DNA of 49,398 nt from Flavobacterium soyae (GCF_021245985.1 NZ_JAJQXA010000024.1:1-49398); one strand, 5' to 3'. Shown: positions 34,671-44,177, counted from the first letter of the stretch. Notes: generated from the sequence alone by a model not told the origin. Translations and numbers: made by a program.

Positions 34671-34930
34671 ATTTGTCAAATTTTTTTTCTGGACCTTGTA
34701 TTTTTAGTAAATCCGCAATTTTTCTTTCAAATTTTATATGTATGCATAGTATTGAGGTTTTTCTTTGTTTTATAATTGATTTTTATCTAATAAAATCAAT
34801 TATGAAATAGTTAAAATAGTTTAAAATTTTGTGTTGAATATGAATTTTTTTTAACGTTTTTTTATTAATATTAAAAATATTTGTATTTTGGCTATTAAAA
34901 CTAATAAGAACTAACCAAAAACTAACCCTA
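34671..34930. other. AT-rich gap before the TonB-dependent receptor gene
   Basis: With the preceding terminator this makes a 315-nt gene-free stretch. It is very AT-rich, with repeated TTTTAT and TTAAAA runs. The receptor promoter is expected in 34860-34900, where near-matches to TAnnTTTG occur, but none is exact. No gene is seen. Confidence 0.4.
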
Positions 34931-37723
34931 ATGAGAGTCTACTTGCTAATTATGTTGTTTTTCAGCGGAATATCCTTCGCGCAGAATACAATTACAGGTT
35001 CTGTTACTGATAGTAACAAACAATCTATTCCCGGTGCCAATGTTGTTGTACTTGGAGGCAGCGACGGTGTATCAACTGATTTTGATGGAACATTTAAATT
35101 AACCACAAGCGCTAAATTGCCTTTTTCGATAAAAGTGTCGGCAGTAGGATTTGAAGCCCAAACAATCAGCATTACATCTGCAAACCAAAAAGTGAATGTG
35201 GCTTTAAAAGATGAAGAAACTAAACTAGACGAGATAGTGGTTTCTGCTTCAAGAACTCCTGAAAGAGTTATTGAGTCGCCAGTTACTATCGAAAGAATGG
35301 GTATTCAGGAAATTAAGAATACAACGGCCCCTAGTTTTTATGACGGATTAGAAAATTTAAAAGAAGTACATTTCAACACGAGCAGTATTTCTTTTAAATC
35401 AATCAATACCCGTGGTTTTGCTACGGTTGCCAATACGAGATTTATGCAATTGGTAGACGGAATGGATAACTCTTCGCCAGCATTAAATTTTGTGTTAGGA
35501 AACTTAATTGGTGTATCTGATATTGATGTGGCAAGTGTTGAGCTTTTGCCTGGAGCATCTTCTGCTCTTTATGGTGCAAACGCATTCAACGGGATTATGT
35601 TTATGAATAGTAAAAGCCCTTTTACAAATGAAGGAATTAGTGTTTACTATAAATATGGACAAACCAGCCAGGATATTGCAGGAACAAATGATTATAATGA
35701 TTTCGGAATTAGAGCAGCAAAAGCATTTACAAAGCATTTTGCTATGAAAGCTAATTTCACTTATATGGAAGCAACCGAATGGATTGCAGGAGATAAAAGA
35801 AGTATGACAACGGGAGGTGACAGCCATGCAGTGAATCAAAATTATGATGGACTGAATATATATGGTGACGAGGTAACTACTTTTATTTCGAATGTTGGTC
35901 AGGTAAGCAGAACGGGTTATCGTGAACAAGATTTGACTGATAATAAAGTTAAAAGTATGAAAGCTGATTTTAGTGCTCATATTAAACCTTGGGCAGACGA
36001 TACAGAATTTATATTACAATATAAAATTGGTACAGGAAGTACGATTTATCAAGGAGCAAACAGATATGCTTTAAAAGATTTCTTAATGCAGCAAGGTAAA
36101 TTTGAAGTAAAAGGGAAAAACTTTTTTGGCAGAATATATTTTACAAGTGAAGATGCTGGAGACTCTTACGATATGAGATTTGCGGCATGGAATGTTAACA
36201 GAGCGGCGAAATCAGATACAGAATGGTTTACAAATTACGCAACAGCTTACCAATATGCAGGTGCAGTTATGGGAACAGATGCAAATCAATCTGCTGCAAT
36301 AGCAAGAAATTTTGCCGATTACAATGTACTTCCAGCTGCTATATCATTTATTCCGGCCCCAACAGGTTCGCCTAGATTTGAGCCGGGTTCTGCAAAATTC
36401 AATAGCGCTTTAGCTACAGTAGTTTCAAATCCTGATTTAACACAAGGAGCTAAATTTATCGATCATTCAAAATTATATCACTCAGATGTGAATTATAATT
36501 TTAGAGATGTAATCAAATGGGCTGAAGTTCAGGTTGGTGGTTCTTGGAGACAATACATAATGGACTCTGAAGGAACAATCTTTACAGATTATGACGGGCC
36601 AATTGAGTACAGAGAATATGGTGCATATGCACAATTACAGAAAAAATTCCTTGACGACAGATTGAAATTTACAGGATCATTGCGTTATGATAAAAGTCAA
36701 AACTTTGACGGAAATGTTTCGCCTAGAGTTTCATTTGTATATTCTGCAGGGGCATCAAAAAGACATAACTTCAGATTGTCTTATCAAACAGGTTTCCGTA
36801 ACCCTACAACACAAGATCAATATATTGGTCTAGATCTGGGACCATTTGCATTAATTGGTTCGGCTGCAGAAAATTTAGATCGTTTTCAGGAGACTGTAAA
36901 TGTAAGTGCGGCAGGACAAACAATCGGAGGACAGCCAGCTACTATTAATATGTCTGGTCAAAATGCATATCATAATGCGTATACTGTAGCATCAGTTCAG
37001 GCATTTGCAGCTTCCTCAAATCCAAATGACCTTCAGGTGGCTAATATCGGATTGGTAAAACCAGAACAAGTACAGGCTTTTGAAGCGGGTTACCGTACAG
37101 TAGTTCAAAATGATTTATCAATTGATATTAACGGATATTACAATATTTATAATGATTTCATGAACACTGCGAGAGTTATTTCTCCTTATTATGGAACAGT
37201 AGGAACTAATTCGGCAGATCCGGCAGTACAGCAGACTTACCAAGCGTTAGCTTTTGGAGACAGAAGAGTTTATCAGGTTTATACAAATACAACAGCAGAG
37301 ATTTCTTCTTTAGGATTTGGAGTTGGTTTGTCTAAAAAAGTATATAAAGATTTTGAATTAGGAGTTAATTACAATTATGCTCAGTTTAATTTTAAGCAGC
37401 AAGATGACCCTGATTTCGTAGCAGGATTTAATACTCCAAAACATAGAATTAAAGCTTCTTTAGGGAATTCTAAAGTAGCTAAAAATTTAGGATTCAATGT
37501 TAATGTAAGATGGAATACAGAATATTTATGGGAGTCTTCTTTTGGAGATGGAATGATTCCGGAAAATACTGTTCTTGATGCTCAGATAAACTATGCGCTG
37601 CCAAAACTAAAATCGGTTATAAAAGTTGGTGCAACAAATCTTTTCGGATCAGATTATCTTCAGGTAATTGGAGCGGGAATGATAGGTCAGCAATGGTTTG
37701 CTTCGTGGACAATTAATCCTTAA
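34931..37723 (+). CDS. TonB-dependent outer-membrane receptor with CarboxypepD-like domain
   Basis: This is a 930-residue outer-membrane transporter. A signal peptide (ending GISFAQ) precedes a carboxypeptidase-like regulatory domain (about 20-105, ITGSVTDSNKQSIPGANVVV). The plug domain has the TonB-box-like DEIVVSASRTPERV and SVELLPGASSALYGANAFNG (about 105-225). A 22-strand type beta barrel runs to the C-terminal aromatic residue (QQWFASWTINP). Unlike classical SusC pairs it is followed not by a SusD gene but by a GDSL lipoprotein, 87 nt downstream. Such receptors import oligosaccharides, siderophores or other large nutrients. The substrate here is unknown; a carbohydrate or lipid ester processed by the GDSL partner is possible. 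Confidence 0.9.
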   Translation: MRVYLLIMLFFSGISFAQNTITGSVTDSNKQSIPGANVVVLGGSDGVSTDFDGTFKLTTSAKLPFSIKVSAVGFEAQTISITSANQKVNVALKDEETKLDEIVVSASRTPERVIESPVTIERMGIQEIKNTTAPSFYDGLENLKEVHFNTSSISFKSINTRGFATVANTRFMQLVDGMDNSSPALNFVLGNLIGVSDIDVASVELLPGASSALYGANAFNGIMFMNSKSPFTNEGISVYYKYGQTSQDIAGTNDYNDFGIRAAKAFTKHFAMKANFTYMEATEWIAGDKRSMTTGGDSHAVNQNYDGLNIYGDEVTTFISNVGQVSRTGYREQDLTDNKVKSMKADFSAHIKPWADDTEFILQYKIGTGSTIYQGANRYALKDFLMQQGKFEVKGKNFFGRIYFTSEDAGDSYDMRFAAWNVNRAAKSDTEWFTNYATAYQYAGAVMGTDANQSAAIARNFADYNVLPAAISFIPAPTGSPRFEPGSAKFNSALATVVSNPDLTQGAKFIDHSKLYHSDVNYNFRDVIKWAEVQVGGSWRQYIMDSEGTIFTDYDGPIEYREYGAYAQLQKKFLDDRLKFTGSLRYDKSQNFDGNVSPRVSFVYSAGASKRHNFRLSYQTGFRNPTTQDQYIGLDLGPFALIGSAAENLDRFQETVNVSAAGQTIGGQPATINMSGQNAYHNAYTVASVQAFAASSNPNDLQVANIGLVKPEQVQAFEAGYRTVVQNDLSIDINGYYNIYNDFMNTARVISPYYGTVGTNSADPAVQQTYQALAFGDRRVYQVYTNTTAEISSLGFGVGLSKKVYKDFELGVNYNYAQFNFKQQDDPDFVAGFNTPKHRIKASLGNSKVAKNLGFNVNVRWNTEYLWESSFGDGMIPENTVLDAQINYALPKLKSVIKVGATNLFGSDYLQVIGAGMIGQQWFASWTINP

Positions 37724-37810
37724 ATGATATAATTATTTGTGTGAAATTGATTCGGCTTCTTTGAAGCGGTTCAATGAAAATGAAGAGGTAATAATTTAAA
37801 AAGTACTAAC

Positions 37811-39376
37811 ATGAAAAAAAATATAAAATGGCTATTAATGGTTTCTTTAACCTTTATGGCAGCTTGTAATAGCGATGATGACAATAATACTCCGGAAGAA
37901 GTTCCGGTAATTCCCGGCTCGGCAGTTTTTACAAAATATGTTGCTCTTGGAGATTCTTTTGCTGCTGGTTACAGCGACAATGCTCTTTTCAAAAAAGGAC
38001 AGGAAGGGGCTTATACTAATATTTTAGCACAGCAGTTTGTGGCGGCTGGCGGCGGAACTTTTACAACTCCATTAATGAATGATAATCTTGGAGGTTTATT
38101 GTTAGGAGGAAATGTGGTTGCCGCAACCCGATTGTATTTTAACGGCCAGGGTCCGGTAAATGTAGCAGGAAAACCAACAACCGAAATAACAGCCCATCTT
38201 ACAGGTCCGTTTAATAATTTAGGAGTTCCGGGAGCAAAAAGTTTTCACTTAGTTGCTGCTGGATATGGGAATGTAGCCGGTGTGGCTACAGGAGCAGCAA
38301 ATCCGTATTTTGCAAGATTTGCAAGTACACCTTCAACAACAGTTTTGGCAGATGCTGCAGCACAGGCACCAACATTTTTCTCTTTATTCATTGGAGGAAA
38401 TGATGTTTTGAGTTATGCAACTTCTGGTGGAATTGGAAAAGATCAAAAAGGAAACCTAAACCCGGCTACTTATGGAGGAAATGATATCACAGATCCAACT
38501 GTTTTTGCAAATGTATATTCTACATTGGCAACAACTCTAACAGCAAATGGAGCAAAAGGAGTAGTAGCAAATCTTCCTTATATTACAGCTTTGCCATATT
38601 TTACAACAGTTCCTTATAATCCACTTACTGCAAAATCTCTTGGAGGTAATAATGAAGCAGTAGGTAAAGCAACGATAAAAGCGTTAAACGCACAATTATA
38701 CGGTCCTTTAAAACAAGCATTAACAGTTTTTCAGGCAGGTGATAGAATTAATTTATTATCTGAAACTGCTGCAAACCCGGTTTTAATAAAAGATGAATCT
38801 CTAACTAATTTATCAGCTCAATTGACTGCAGCGTTTACTCCTTCATTAGGGGCACAGACAGCAGCTTTTTACGGAGCTGTTTTTGGACAGGCAAGACAAG
38901 CAAAAGCGACAGACTTGGTAGTGCTTCCAACAAGAACAGATATTGGAGCTGCTCCTAAAGCTTCAGATTCAGGACTTGGTATTGCACCGCCTGCACCATT
39001 AGATAAATTTGGGGTAACTTATCCTCTGCAAGATAAACACGTTTTGATTCCGACAGAAATTGCGGAAATTAAAACTGCCACAGATGCATATAATACAACA
39101 ATTGCAGCAGTAGCTGCAGAAAAAGGCTTGGCTTTTGTTGACACAAGAGCGATCTTAACACAATTAGCAAGCGGAGGATACAGATTTGGAAATTATACAA
39201 TGTCGTCTACTTATGTAACCGGAGGTGCTTTTTCTTTAGATGGGGTACATCCTAGCGGAAGAGGATATGGTTTAATTGCTAATATATTTATTGATGCAAT
39301 AAACGCAAAATACGGTTCTACACTTCGTCATGTTGATTTGGCTTTATATCCAATTCAATATCCGGCGTCATTATAA
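37811..39376 (+). CDS. SGNH/GDSL hydrolase lipoprotein
   Basis: This 521-residue exported lipoprotein has a lipobox ending in Cys19 (TFMAAC) followed by an acidic Asn/Asp stretch (NSDDDNN). That is the surface-export type of signal known from Bacteroidota lipoproteins, so surface exposure is likely. SGNH hydrolase blocks are visible: block I with catalytic Ser49 (YVALGDSFAAG), block III GGNDVL, and the terminal catalytic Asp477 and His480 (SLDGVHPSG). Family members are esterases or lipases acting on acyl groups. It is the probable operon partner of the TonB-dependent receptor upstream. A strong terminator follows it. Confidence 0.88.
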   Translation: MKKNIKWLLMVSLTFMAACNSDDDNNTPEEVPVIPGSAVFTKYVALGDSFAAGYSDNALFKKGQEGAYTNILAQQFVAAGGGTFTTPLMNDNLGGLLLGGNVVAATRLYFNGQGPVNVAGKPTTEITAHLTGPFNNLGVPGAKSFHLVAAGYGNVAGVATGAANPYFARFASTPSTTVLADAAAQAPTFFSLFIGGNDVLSYATSGGIGKDQKGNLNPATYGGNDITDPTVFANVYSTLATTLTANGAKGVVANLPYITALPYFTTVPYNPLTAKSLGGNNEAVGKATIKALNAQLYGPLKQALTVFQAGDRINLLSETAANPVLIKDESLTNLSAQLTAAFTPSLGAQTAAFYGAVFGQARQAKATDLVVLPTRTDIGAAPKASDSGLGIAPPAPLDKFGVTYPLQDKHVLIPTEIAEIKTATDAYNTTIAAVAAEKGLAFVDTRAILTQLASGGYRFGNYTMSSTYVTGGAFSLDGVHPSGRGYGLIANIFIDAINAKYGSTLRHVDLALYPIQYPASL

Positions 39377-39397
39377 TATACCATTTTTTTAATTAAG

Positions 39398-39433
39398 AAA
39401 GCCACTCGTTTTTTAAAATGTAGTGGCTTTTTT
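39398..39433 (+). terminator. Terminator after GDSL gene
   Basis: A 9-bp stem pairs AAAGCCACT (39398-39406) with AGTGGCTTT (39422-39430), followed by T residues. Confidence 0.8.
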
Positions 39434-39520
39434 ATTTCGTTAAAAAATGATATAAATGACAGTTTAAAAGTCTGCTTTTATGAATCAAACAAAATCATTC
39501 TATTTTTTATGAAAAAAAAA

Positions 39521-39550
39521 TTGATTTTATATTTTAAAAAATTATCTTTG
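39521..39550 (+). promoter_or_regulatory. Promoter of atpD
   Basis: TTG at 39521-39523 and TATCTTTG at 39543-39550 are separated by 19 nt, a good match to the Bacteroidota consensus. The leader to the ATG at 39612 is about 55 nt. Confidence 0.7.
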
Positions 39551-39611
39551 CGCTCTGAAAAAAGAGGTATTTTCGATAAACCTAAATAGCTATTTAATAA
39601 ATACATAAGTA

Positions 39612-41123
39612 ATGTCAAAAGTAATAGGAAAAGTTGCTCAAATCATTGGACCAGTAGTAGACGTAGTTTTCAACGGTAAAGATGTTGAACTTCCAAAAAT
39701 TTATGATTCACTAGAAGTCACTAAAAAAGATGGAACTTTATTAGTTCTAGAAGTACAATCTCATATTGGTGAAAACACTGTTCGTACCATTTCTATGGAT
39801 TCAACAGATGGTTTAAGCAGAGGATATGAAGTAGTTGGAACTGGAAATCCAATCCAAATGCCAATCGGTCCAGACGTATATGGAAGATTATTTAATGTTG
39901 TTGGAGATGCCATTGATGGTTTAGGTAATTTACCTAAAACAGGAGAAAACGGTTTGCCAATTCACAGACAAGCTCCTAAATTCGAAGATCTATCAACTTC
40001 ATCTGAAGTTTTATTCACAGGTATTAAAGTAATCGATTTGATTGAGCCTTATGCAAAAGGAGGTAAAATTGGATTGTTTGGTGGTGCTGGTGTTGGTAAA
40101 ACAGTATTGATTCAGGAGTTGATCAACAATATTGCAAAAGGTCACGGTGGACTTTCAGTATTCGCTGGAGTAGGTGAAAGAACACGTGAAGGAAATGATT
40201 TGCTTCGTGAGATGTTAGAGTCAGGAATTATTAAATATGGTGATGATTTCATGCACTCTATGGAAAATGGAGGATGGGATTTATCTAAAGTAGATATGCC
40301 AGGAATGAGAGAGTCTAAAGCTACTTTCGTTTTCGGACAAATGAATGAGCCGCCTGGAGCTCGTGCTCGTGTAGCACTTTCAGGATTATCTATCGCTGAG
40401 TATTTCCGTGATGGAGCTGGATCAGACCAAGGAAAAGATGTATTATTCTTCGTTGATAACATCTTCCGTTTTACACAAGCAGGTTCTGAGGTATCGGCAC
40501 TTTTAGGACGTATGCCTTCTGCGGTAGGATACCAGCCAACTTTGGCAACAGAGATGGGTGCTATGCAAGAGCGTATTACATCTACAAACAAAGGATCTAT
40601 TACATCTGTACAAGCGGTTTACGTACCTGCGGATGACTTAACTGACCCGGCGCCGGCTACAACTTTCGCACACTTAGATGCAACAACAGTATTGTCTCGT
40701 AAAATTGCTGAGTTAGGTATTTATCCAGCGGTTGACCCGTTAGACTCTACTTCAAGAATTTTAACTCCACATATCTTAGGAGATGAGCACTACAACTGTG
40801 CACAAAGAGTAAAAGAAATTCTTCAAAAATACAAACAACTTCAAGATATTATCGCAATCTTAGGTATGGAAGAGTTATCAGAAGAAGATAAACTTTCTGT
40901 ATCGAGAGCACGTCGTGTACAACGTTTCTTGTCTCAGCCATTCCACGTAGCAGAGCAATTTACAGGTATTCCTGGAGTGTTAGTAGACATTAAAGATACT
41001 ATCAAAGGTTTCAACATGATTATTGATGGTGAATTAGATCACCTTCCAGAAGCAGCTTTCAACTTGAAAGGTTCTATTCAGGATGCTATCGAAGCTGGAG
41101 AAAAAATGTTAGCTGAAGCTTAA
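39612..41123 (+). CDS. atpD: F-type ATP synthase subunit beta
   Basis: The beta subunit is the catalytic ATPase of the F1 head of ATP synthase. The 503-residue protein has the full set of family motifs: Walker A GGAGVGKT (157-164), GERTREGNDLL, the Walker B strand DVLFFVDNIFRFTQAGSEVS, and the ATTFAHLDATTVLSR segment. It is followed 85 nt later by atpC. The remaining ATP synthase genes are not in the window, so in this genome beta and epsilon are encoded apart from the others, as I recall for many Bacteroidota. Confidence 0.98.
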   Translation: MSKVIGKVAQIIGPVVDVVFNGKDVELPKIYDSLEVTKKDGTLLVLEVQSHIGENTVRTISMDSTDGLSRGYEVVGTGNPIQMPIGPDVYGRLFNVVGDAIDGLGNLPKTGENGLPIHRQAPKFEDLSTSSEVLFTGIKVIDLIEPYAKGGKIGLFGGAGVGKTVLIQELINNIAKGHGGLSVFAGVGERTREGNDLLREMLESGIIKYGDDFMHSMENGGWDLSKVDMPGMRESKATFVFGQMNEPPGARARVALSGLSIAEYFRDGAGSDQGKDVLFFVDNIFRFTQAGSEVSALLGRMPSAVGYQPTLATEMGAMQERITSTNKGSITSVQAVYVPADDLTDPAPATTFAHLDATTVLSRKIAELGIYPAVDPLDSTSRILTPHILGDEHYNCAQRVKEILQKYKQLQDIIAILGMEELSEEDKLSVSRARRVQRFLSQPFHVAEQFTGIPGVLVDIKDTIKGFNMIIDGELDHLPEAAFNLKGSIQDAIEAGEKMLAEA

Positions 41124-41128
41124 TAATA

Positions 41129-41203
41129 TTGGTTGTTAGTTGTTAGTTGTCAGTTGTTAGAAAGCAGCCATCAACCATCAACCATCAACTATTAACTAAA
41201 AAA
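41129..41203. repeat. Short-period repeat with inverted halves between atpD and atpC
   Basis: The first half is built of GTTAGTT units (TTGTTAGTTGTTAGTTGTC) and the second half of CCATCAA units (CATCAACCATCAACCATCAA). The halves are roughly complementary, so the transcript can fold into a long imperfect hairpin between the two cistrons. It could tune the ratio of beta to epsilon subunits. Confidence 0.6.
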
Positions 41204-41208
41204 AAAAG

Positions 41209-41490
41209 ATGATTTTAGAAATAGTATCACCAGAAGCAAAATTATTTTCAGGAGAAGTAACTTCAGTTACACTTCCGGGAGTTGATGGAAGCTTTCAGAT
41301 TTTGAATAATCACGCTCCTATTGTTTCTATTCTAGAAAAAGGAACTATAAAAATTGCAGCTCCGAGTTTCAATTTTTCTAAAGAGGCAGCTGATAAATTT
41401 GCGAAAGTTAATGACCAAACCTATACATTAAAGATTACGTCAGGTACAATCGAAATGAAAGATAACAAGATAATTGTTTTAGTAGACTAA
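41209..41490 (+). CDS. atpC: F-type ATP synthase subunit epsilon
   Basis: The epsilon subunit sits in the central stalk of ATP synthase and inhibits ATP hydrolysis. The 93-residue protein contains only the N-terminal beta-sandwich domain (MILEIVSPEAKLFSGEVTSV, LPGVDGSFQILNNHAPIVSI). The C-terminal helical hairpin present in longer epsilons (about 135 residues) is absent. Short epsilons are normal in Bacteroidota, so this is not a truncation. Lack of the hairpin implies that epsilon cannot give the usual extended-form inhibition. A perfect terminator hairpin follows. Confidence 0.93.
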   Translation: MILEIVSPEAKLFSGEVTSVTLPGVDGSFQILNNHAPIVSILEKGTIKIAAPSFNFSKEAADKFAKVNDQTYTLKITSGTIEMKDNKIIVLVD

Positions 41491-41511
41491 CAACAATTTC
41501 AAAATAATCTT

Positions 41512-41543
41512 AAAAGCCATTCACTATGTGAATGGCTTTTTTT
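41512..41543 (+). terminator. Terminator after atpC
   Basis: A perfect 13-bp stem (AAAAGCCATTCAC at 41512-41524 and its complement at 41528-41540) closes a TAT loop and runs into a T tract. Confidence 0.9.
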
Positions 41544-41601
41544 ATTAGAGTTGTAATTTGGTTCCAAAAGAAATTAGTCATTATTTCATAACTTTGTTTT
41601 T

Positions 41602-42738
41602 ATGAAATTACCGGAAAACCTTAATCAGAAACTTGAAAACCGAAAGCAGAATAACTCGCTTCGCAAACTTCCTGTGTTTAATAATCTGGTTGATTTCTCT
41701 TCTAACGATTATATTGGGTTTTCAAAATCAGAAACAATCTTTAAACATACACATGCTTATCTGCATGAAAATGAAATTTTTCAAAATGGAGCGACAGGTT
41801 CAAGGTTAATTTCGGGAAATCATTCTTTGTATCAAATTGCAGAAAACTTTATTTCGCAATTTCATGACGCAGAAACGGCTTTAATTTTCAATTCTGGTTA
41901 TGATGCCAATGTTGGTTTTTTTAGCGCTGTACCGCAAAGAAATGATGTAATTTTATATGATGAGTTAAGTCATGCTTCCATTCGGGATGGAATTGTAATG
42001 TCAAACGCAAAATCATATAAATTCAACCATAATGATTTTGAAGATTTAGAACGGCTTATTCTAAAGTTTCCTGATACCAATATTTACATAGTTACGGAAA
42101 CTGTTTTTTCTATGGATGGCGACAGCCCGAATTTAGAAGAATTAGTACAGCTTTCCGAAAAATACAACTGTTATTTAGTAGTTGATGAAGCACATACTCT
42201 GGGTGTTTTTGGTGAAAAAGGAGAAGGTCTTCTTCAATACCTGGAATTGCATAATAGAATTTTTGCCCGTATCATGACTTTCGGAAAAGGTTTGGGCTGT
42301 CACGGCGCAGTTGTGCTTGGAAGCCCGGAACTCAAAGAATATTTAATAAACTTTGCCCGAAGTTTTATTTATACCACAGGATTATCTCCACATTCTGTTG
42401 CTACAATTTTAACAGCATATCAACAACTGGAAATTGAAAAAGAGGCAATCGAAAAGTTACGTCAAAATATTGTTTTCTTCAATCAGCAGAAAAACTTATT
42501 GGGTTTAAAACCAATGTTTGTTCGAAGCAAATCAGCAATTCAGTCTGCTATTGTTCAGGGAAATGAAAACGTCAAGAAACTAGCCCAGCAATTACAAGAC
42601 AAAGGTTTTGATGTAAAACCAATACTTTCTCCAACAGTTCCTGAAGGTCAGGAACGTCTGCGTTTTTGCATTCACAGTTATAATTCTGAAGAAGAGATAA
42701 GTGATGTTCTTGAATTATTAAGAAATTACGTATATTAG
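41602..42738 (+). CDS. bioF: 8-amino-7-oxononanoate synthase
   Basis: BioF condenses pimeloyl-thioester with L-alanine in the first step of the biotin ring pathway, using pyridoxal phosphate. The 378-residue protein is a fold-type I aminotransferase-like enzyme. GATGSRLISGNH, DELSHASIRDG, ETVFSMDGDSPNL and VVDEAHTLGVFG are in order, and the PLP-binding Lys229 is in MTFGKGLGCHG. The C-terminal part ends RLRFCIHSYNSEEEI. Related alpha-oxoamine synthases (Kbl, SPT) are possible, but bioD and bioA downstream support BioF. Confidence 0.88.
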   Translation: MKLPENLNQKLENRKQNNSLRKLPVFNNLVDFSSNDYIGFSKSETIFKHTHAYLHENEIFQNGATGSRLISGNHSLYQIAENFISQFHDAETALIFNSGYDANVGFFSAVPQRNDVILYDELSHASIRDGIVMSNAKSYKFNHNDFEDLERLILKFPDTNIYIVTETVFSMDGDSPNLEELVQLSEKYNCYLVVDEAHTLGVFGEKGEGLLQYLELHNRIFARIMTFGKGLGCHGAVVLGSPELKEYLINFARSFIYTTGLSPHSVATILTAYQQLEIEKEAIEKLRQNIVFFNQQKNLLGLKPMFVRSKSAIQSAIVQGNENVKKLAQQLQDKGFDVKPILSPTVPEGQERLRFCIHSYNSEEEISDVLELLRNYVY

Positions 42739-42779
42739 GCCGCTGATTAAACGAATTAAACAGGTTTACACTGCGTACA
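42739..42779. repeat. Left inverted repeat flanking the GxxExxY gene
   Basis: GCCGCTGATTAAACGAATTA (continuing to 42767) is an imperfect inverted match, about 22 of 28 bases, to 43183-43210 on the other side of the gene. A related sequence lies after bioA at about 47425-47460. Confidence 0.55.
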
Positions 42780-43181
42780 ATGTCTGACTTATTACATAAA
42801 GAAAAATCAAAATCTATTCTAAAAGTGTTTTACGATGTTTATAACCAATTAGGTTATGGTTTTCTGGAAAAGATTTATCAAAACGCAATGTATTTTGAAC
42901 TAAAATCACAAGGCTATAAAGTAGAAGCTCAAAAACAAATCAAGGTATATTTCAAAAATCAATTAGTTGGCGAATATTATGCTGATTTGGTAATTGATGA
43001 TGTAATCATAATAGAATTAAAAGCCTGTGAATACCTTTTAAGTTCTCACATTGCCCAATTAATGAATTATCTCAAATCGACAAAAATGGAAGTCGGCCTA
43101 CTTTTAAATTTTGGAGAAAGTCCCGAATTCAAACGCTTAATTTACACAAATAACAGAAAACCAAATTTAATACTGCGTTAA
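42780..43181 (+). CDS. GxxExxY protein
   Basis: This 133-residue protein carries the signature that names the family, Gly27-Phe-Leu-Glu30-Lys-Ile-Tyr33, in QLGYGFLEKIYQNAM. A later YADLVIDDVIIIELKA strand pair has the Asp and Glu-x-Lys layout of PD-(D/E)XK nuclease-like folds. The function of the family is unknown. The gene interrupts a set of biotin genes and is flanked by imperfect inverted repeats of about 28 bp, so it may have arrived as a small mobile or repeat-borne cassette. Confidence 0.88.
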   Translation: MSDLLHKEKSKSILKVFYDVYNQLGYGFLEKIYQNAMYFELKSQGYKVEAQKQIKVYFKNQLVGEYYADLVIDDVIIIELKACEYLLSSHIAQLMNYLKSTKMEVGLLLNFGESPEFKRLIYTNNRKPNLILR

Positions 43182-43182
43182 C

Positions 43183-43210
43183 CCGTTTAATCTGTTTTAT
43201 CAGTGGGCAA
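43183..43210. repeat. Right inverted repeat flanking the GxxExxY gene
   Basis: AACCCGTTTAATCTGTTTTA (continuing to TCAGTGGG) is the imperfect reverse complement of the sequence at 42739-42767. Confidence 0.55.
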
Positions 43211-43307
43211 AAAAAATAATCTTTTTTTGTAACGTTTTGACTATTCCTATACTTACAACTCGTAATTACAAAATGAGTTTTAGTCATTAACTTAATCAAT
43301 CCTCAAA

Positions 43308-44171
43308 ATGAAAAAAGTATTCCATTTATTTATAGCATTTATACTAGTTGTTTTTAGCATAAAATCACAAGCTCAAACCAAATCTCCTAAATTAGAAAAT
43401 TCTCTTTTATGGGAAGTTTCCGGAAACGGACTTTCTAAACCTTCTTATTTATACGGAACGATTCACATGATTTGTTCATCGGATTATTTTCTAACTGAAA
43501 AAACTAAAAAAGCTTTAGAATCTTCAGAAAAATTAATACTCGAAATCAACTTTTCTGACCCAAAAGAAATGTCAGAAATGCAGCAATTGGCAATGGGAAA
43601 AGAACCGTTGAGTAAAAAAATGAATCCAGAACAGTTAGCTAAATTAGATGCAATTCTCAAAAAAACAACCGGAATGACGGTACAGCAAGTCGATAGCTTT
43701 AGTTTGCTGACTGTAATGAGTTTGATTTCAATGAAAAGTTTTGGCTGTGCCGATTTAAAATTCTACGAAATGGAATTCATTGAGCAGGCTAAAAAAAGAA
43801 ACATAGAAATTGGCGGGCTTGAGACTGTAAAAGAACAATTCGGGATGTTTGATAAAGCGTATTCAAATGATGAAATGATTGAAATGCTGGAAGAGTCAAC
43901 ACCAGAAGAATCAACAAAATTAGTGTCAATGTATAAAACTGAGAATATTGATTTGTTGTATGATTTTACAACAGATAAAAAATATACAAGTGATAAAACA
44001 AAAAAGATTATTCTTGATGCAAGAAATTTAAACTGGGTAAAAAATATGCCCGAATTAATGAAGAATCAAAGCATCTTTTTTGCTGTTGGATCAGGGCATT
44101 TAGCAGGAGAATTTGGAGTTATTAATTTATTAAGAAAAGCAGGTTATAAAGTAAAACCAATCCTGAATTAA
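43308..44171 (+). CDS. TraB/GumN family secreted protein
   Basis: This 287-residue protein has a signal peptide (MKKVFHLFIAFILVVFSIKS, AQ) and the TraB/GumN fold. LLWEVSGNGLSKPSYLYGTI and GTIHM appear at the start, and FFAVGSGHLAGEFGVINLL with RKAGYKVKPI at the end. The conserved GxxH segments (YGTIH and GSGHLAG) are proposed metal or catalytic sites in this family, which is related to Tiki-type metalloproteases. It is followed 6 nt later by an ECF sigma factor and its membrane partner, so these three may form an envelope-response unit. Confidence 0.85.
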   Translation: MKKVFHLFIAFILVVFSIKSQAQTKSPKLENSLLWEVSGNGLSKPSYLYGTIHMICSSDYFLTEKTKKALESSEKLILEINFSDPKEMSEMQQLAMGKEPLSKKMNPEQLAKLDAILKKTTGMTVQQVDSFSLLTVMSLISMKSFGCADLKFYEMEFIEQAKKRNIEIGGLETVKEQFGMFDKAYSNDEMIEMLEESTPEESTKLVSMYKTENIDLLYDFTTDKKYTSDKTKKIILDARNLNWVKNMPELMKNQSIFFAVGSGHLAGEFGVINLLRKAGYKVKPILN

Positions 44172-44177
44172 TAGATT

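Noticed and set aside
35504..35980. Minus-strand open frame of 158 codons
   Set aside because: It is antisense to the TonB-dependent receptor gene and is very rich in Cys and Ile, as shadow frames here often are.
40142..40591. Minus-strand open frame of 149 codons
   Set aside because: It is antisense to the highly conserved atpD coding region.
41589..41596. TAACTTTG as a promoter for bioF
   Set aside because: It fits TAnnTTTG but ends only 5 nt before the ATG and has no -33 box at a normal distance.
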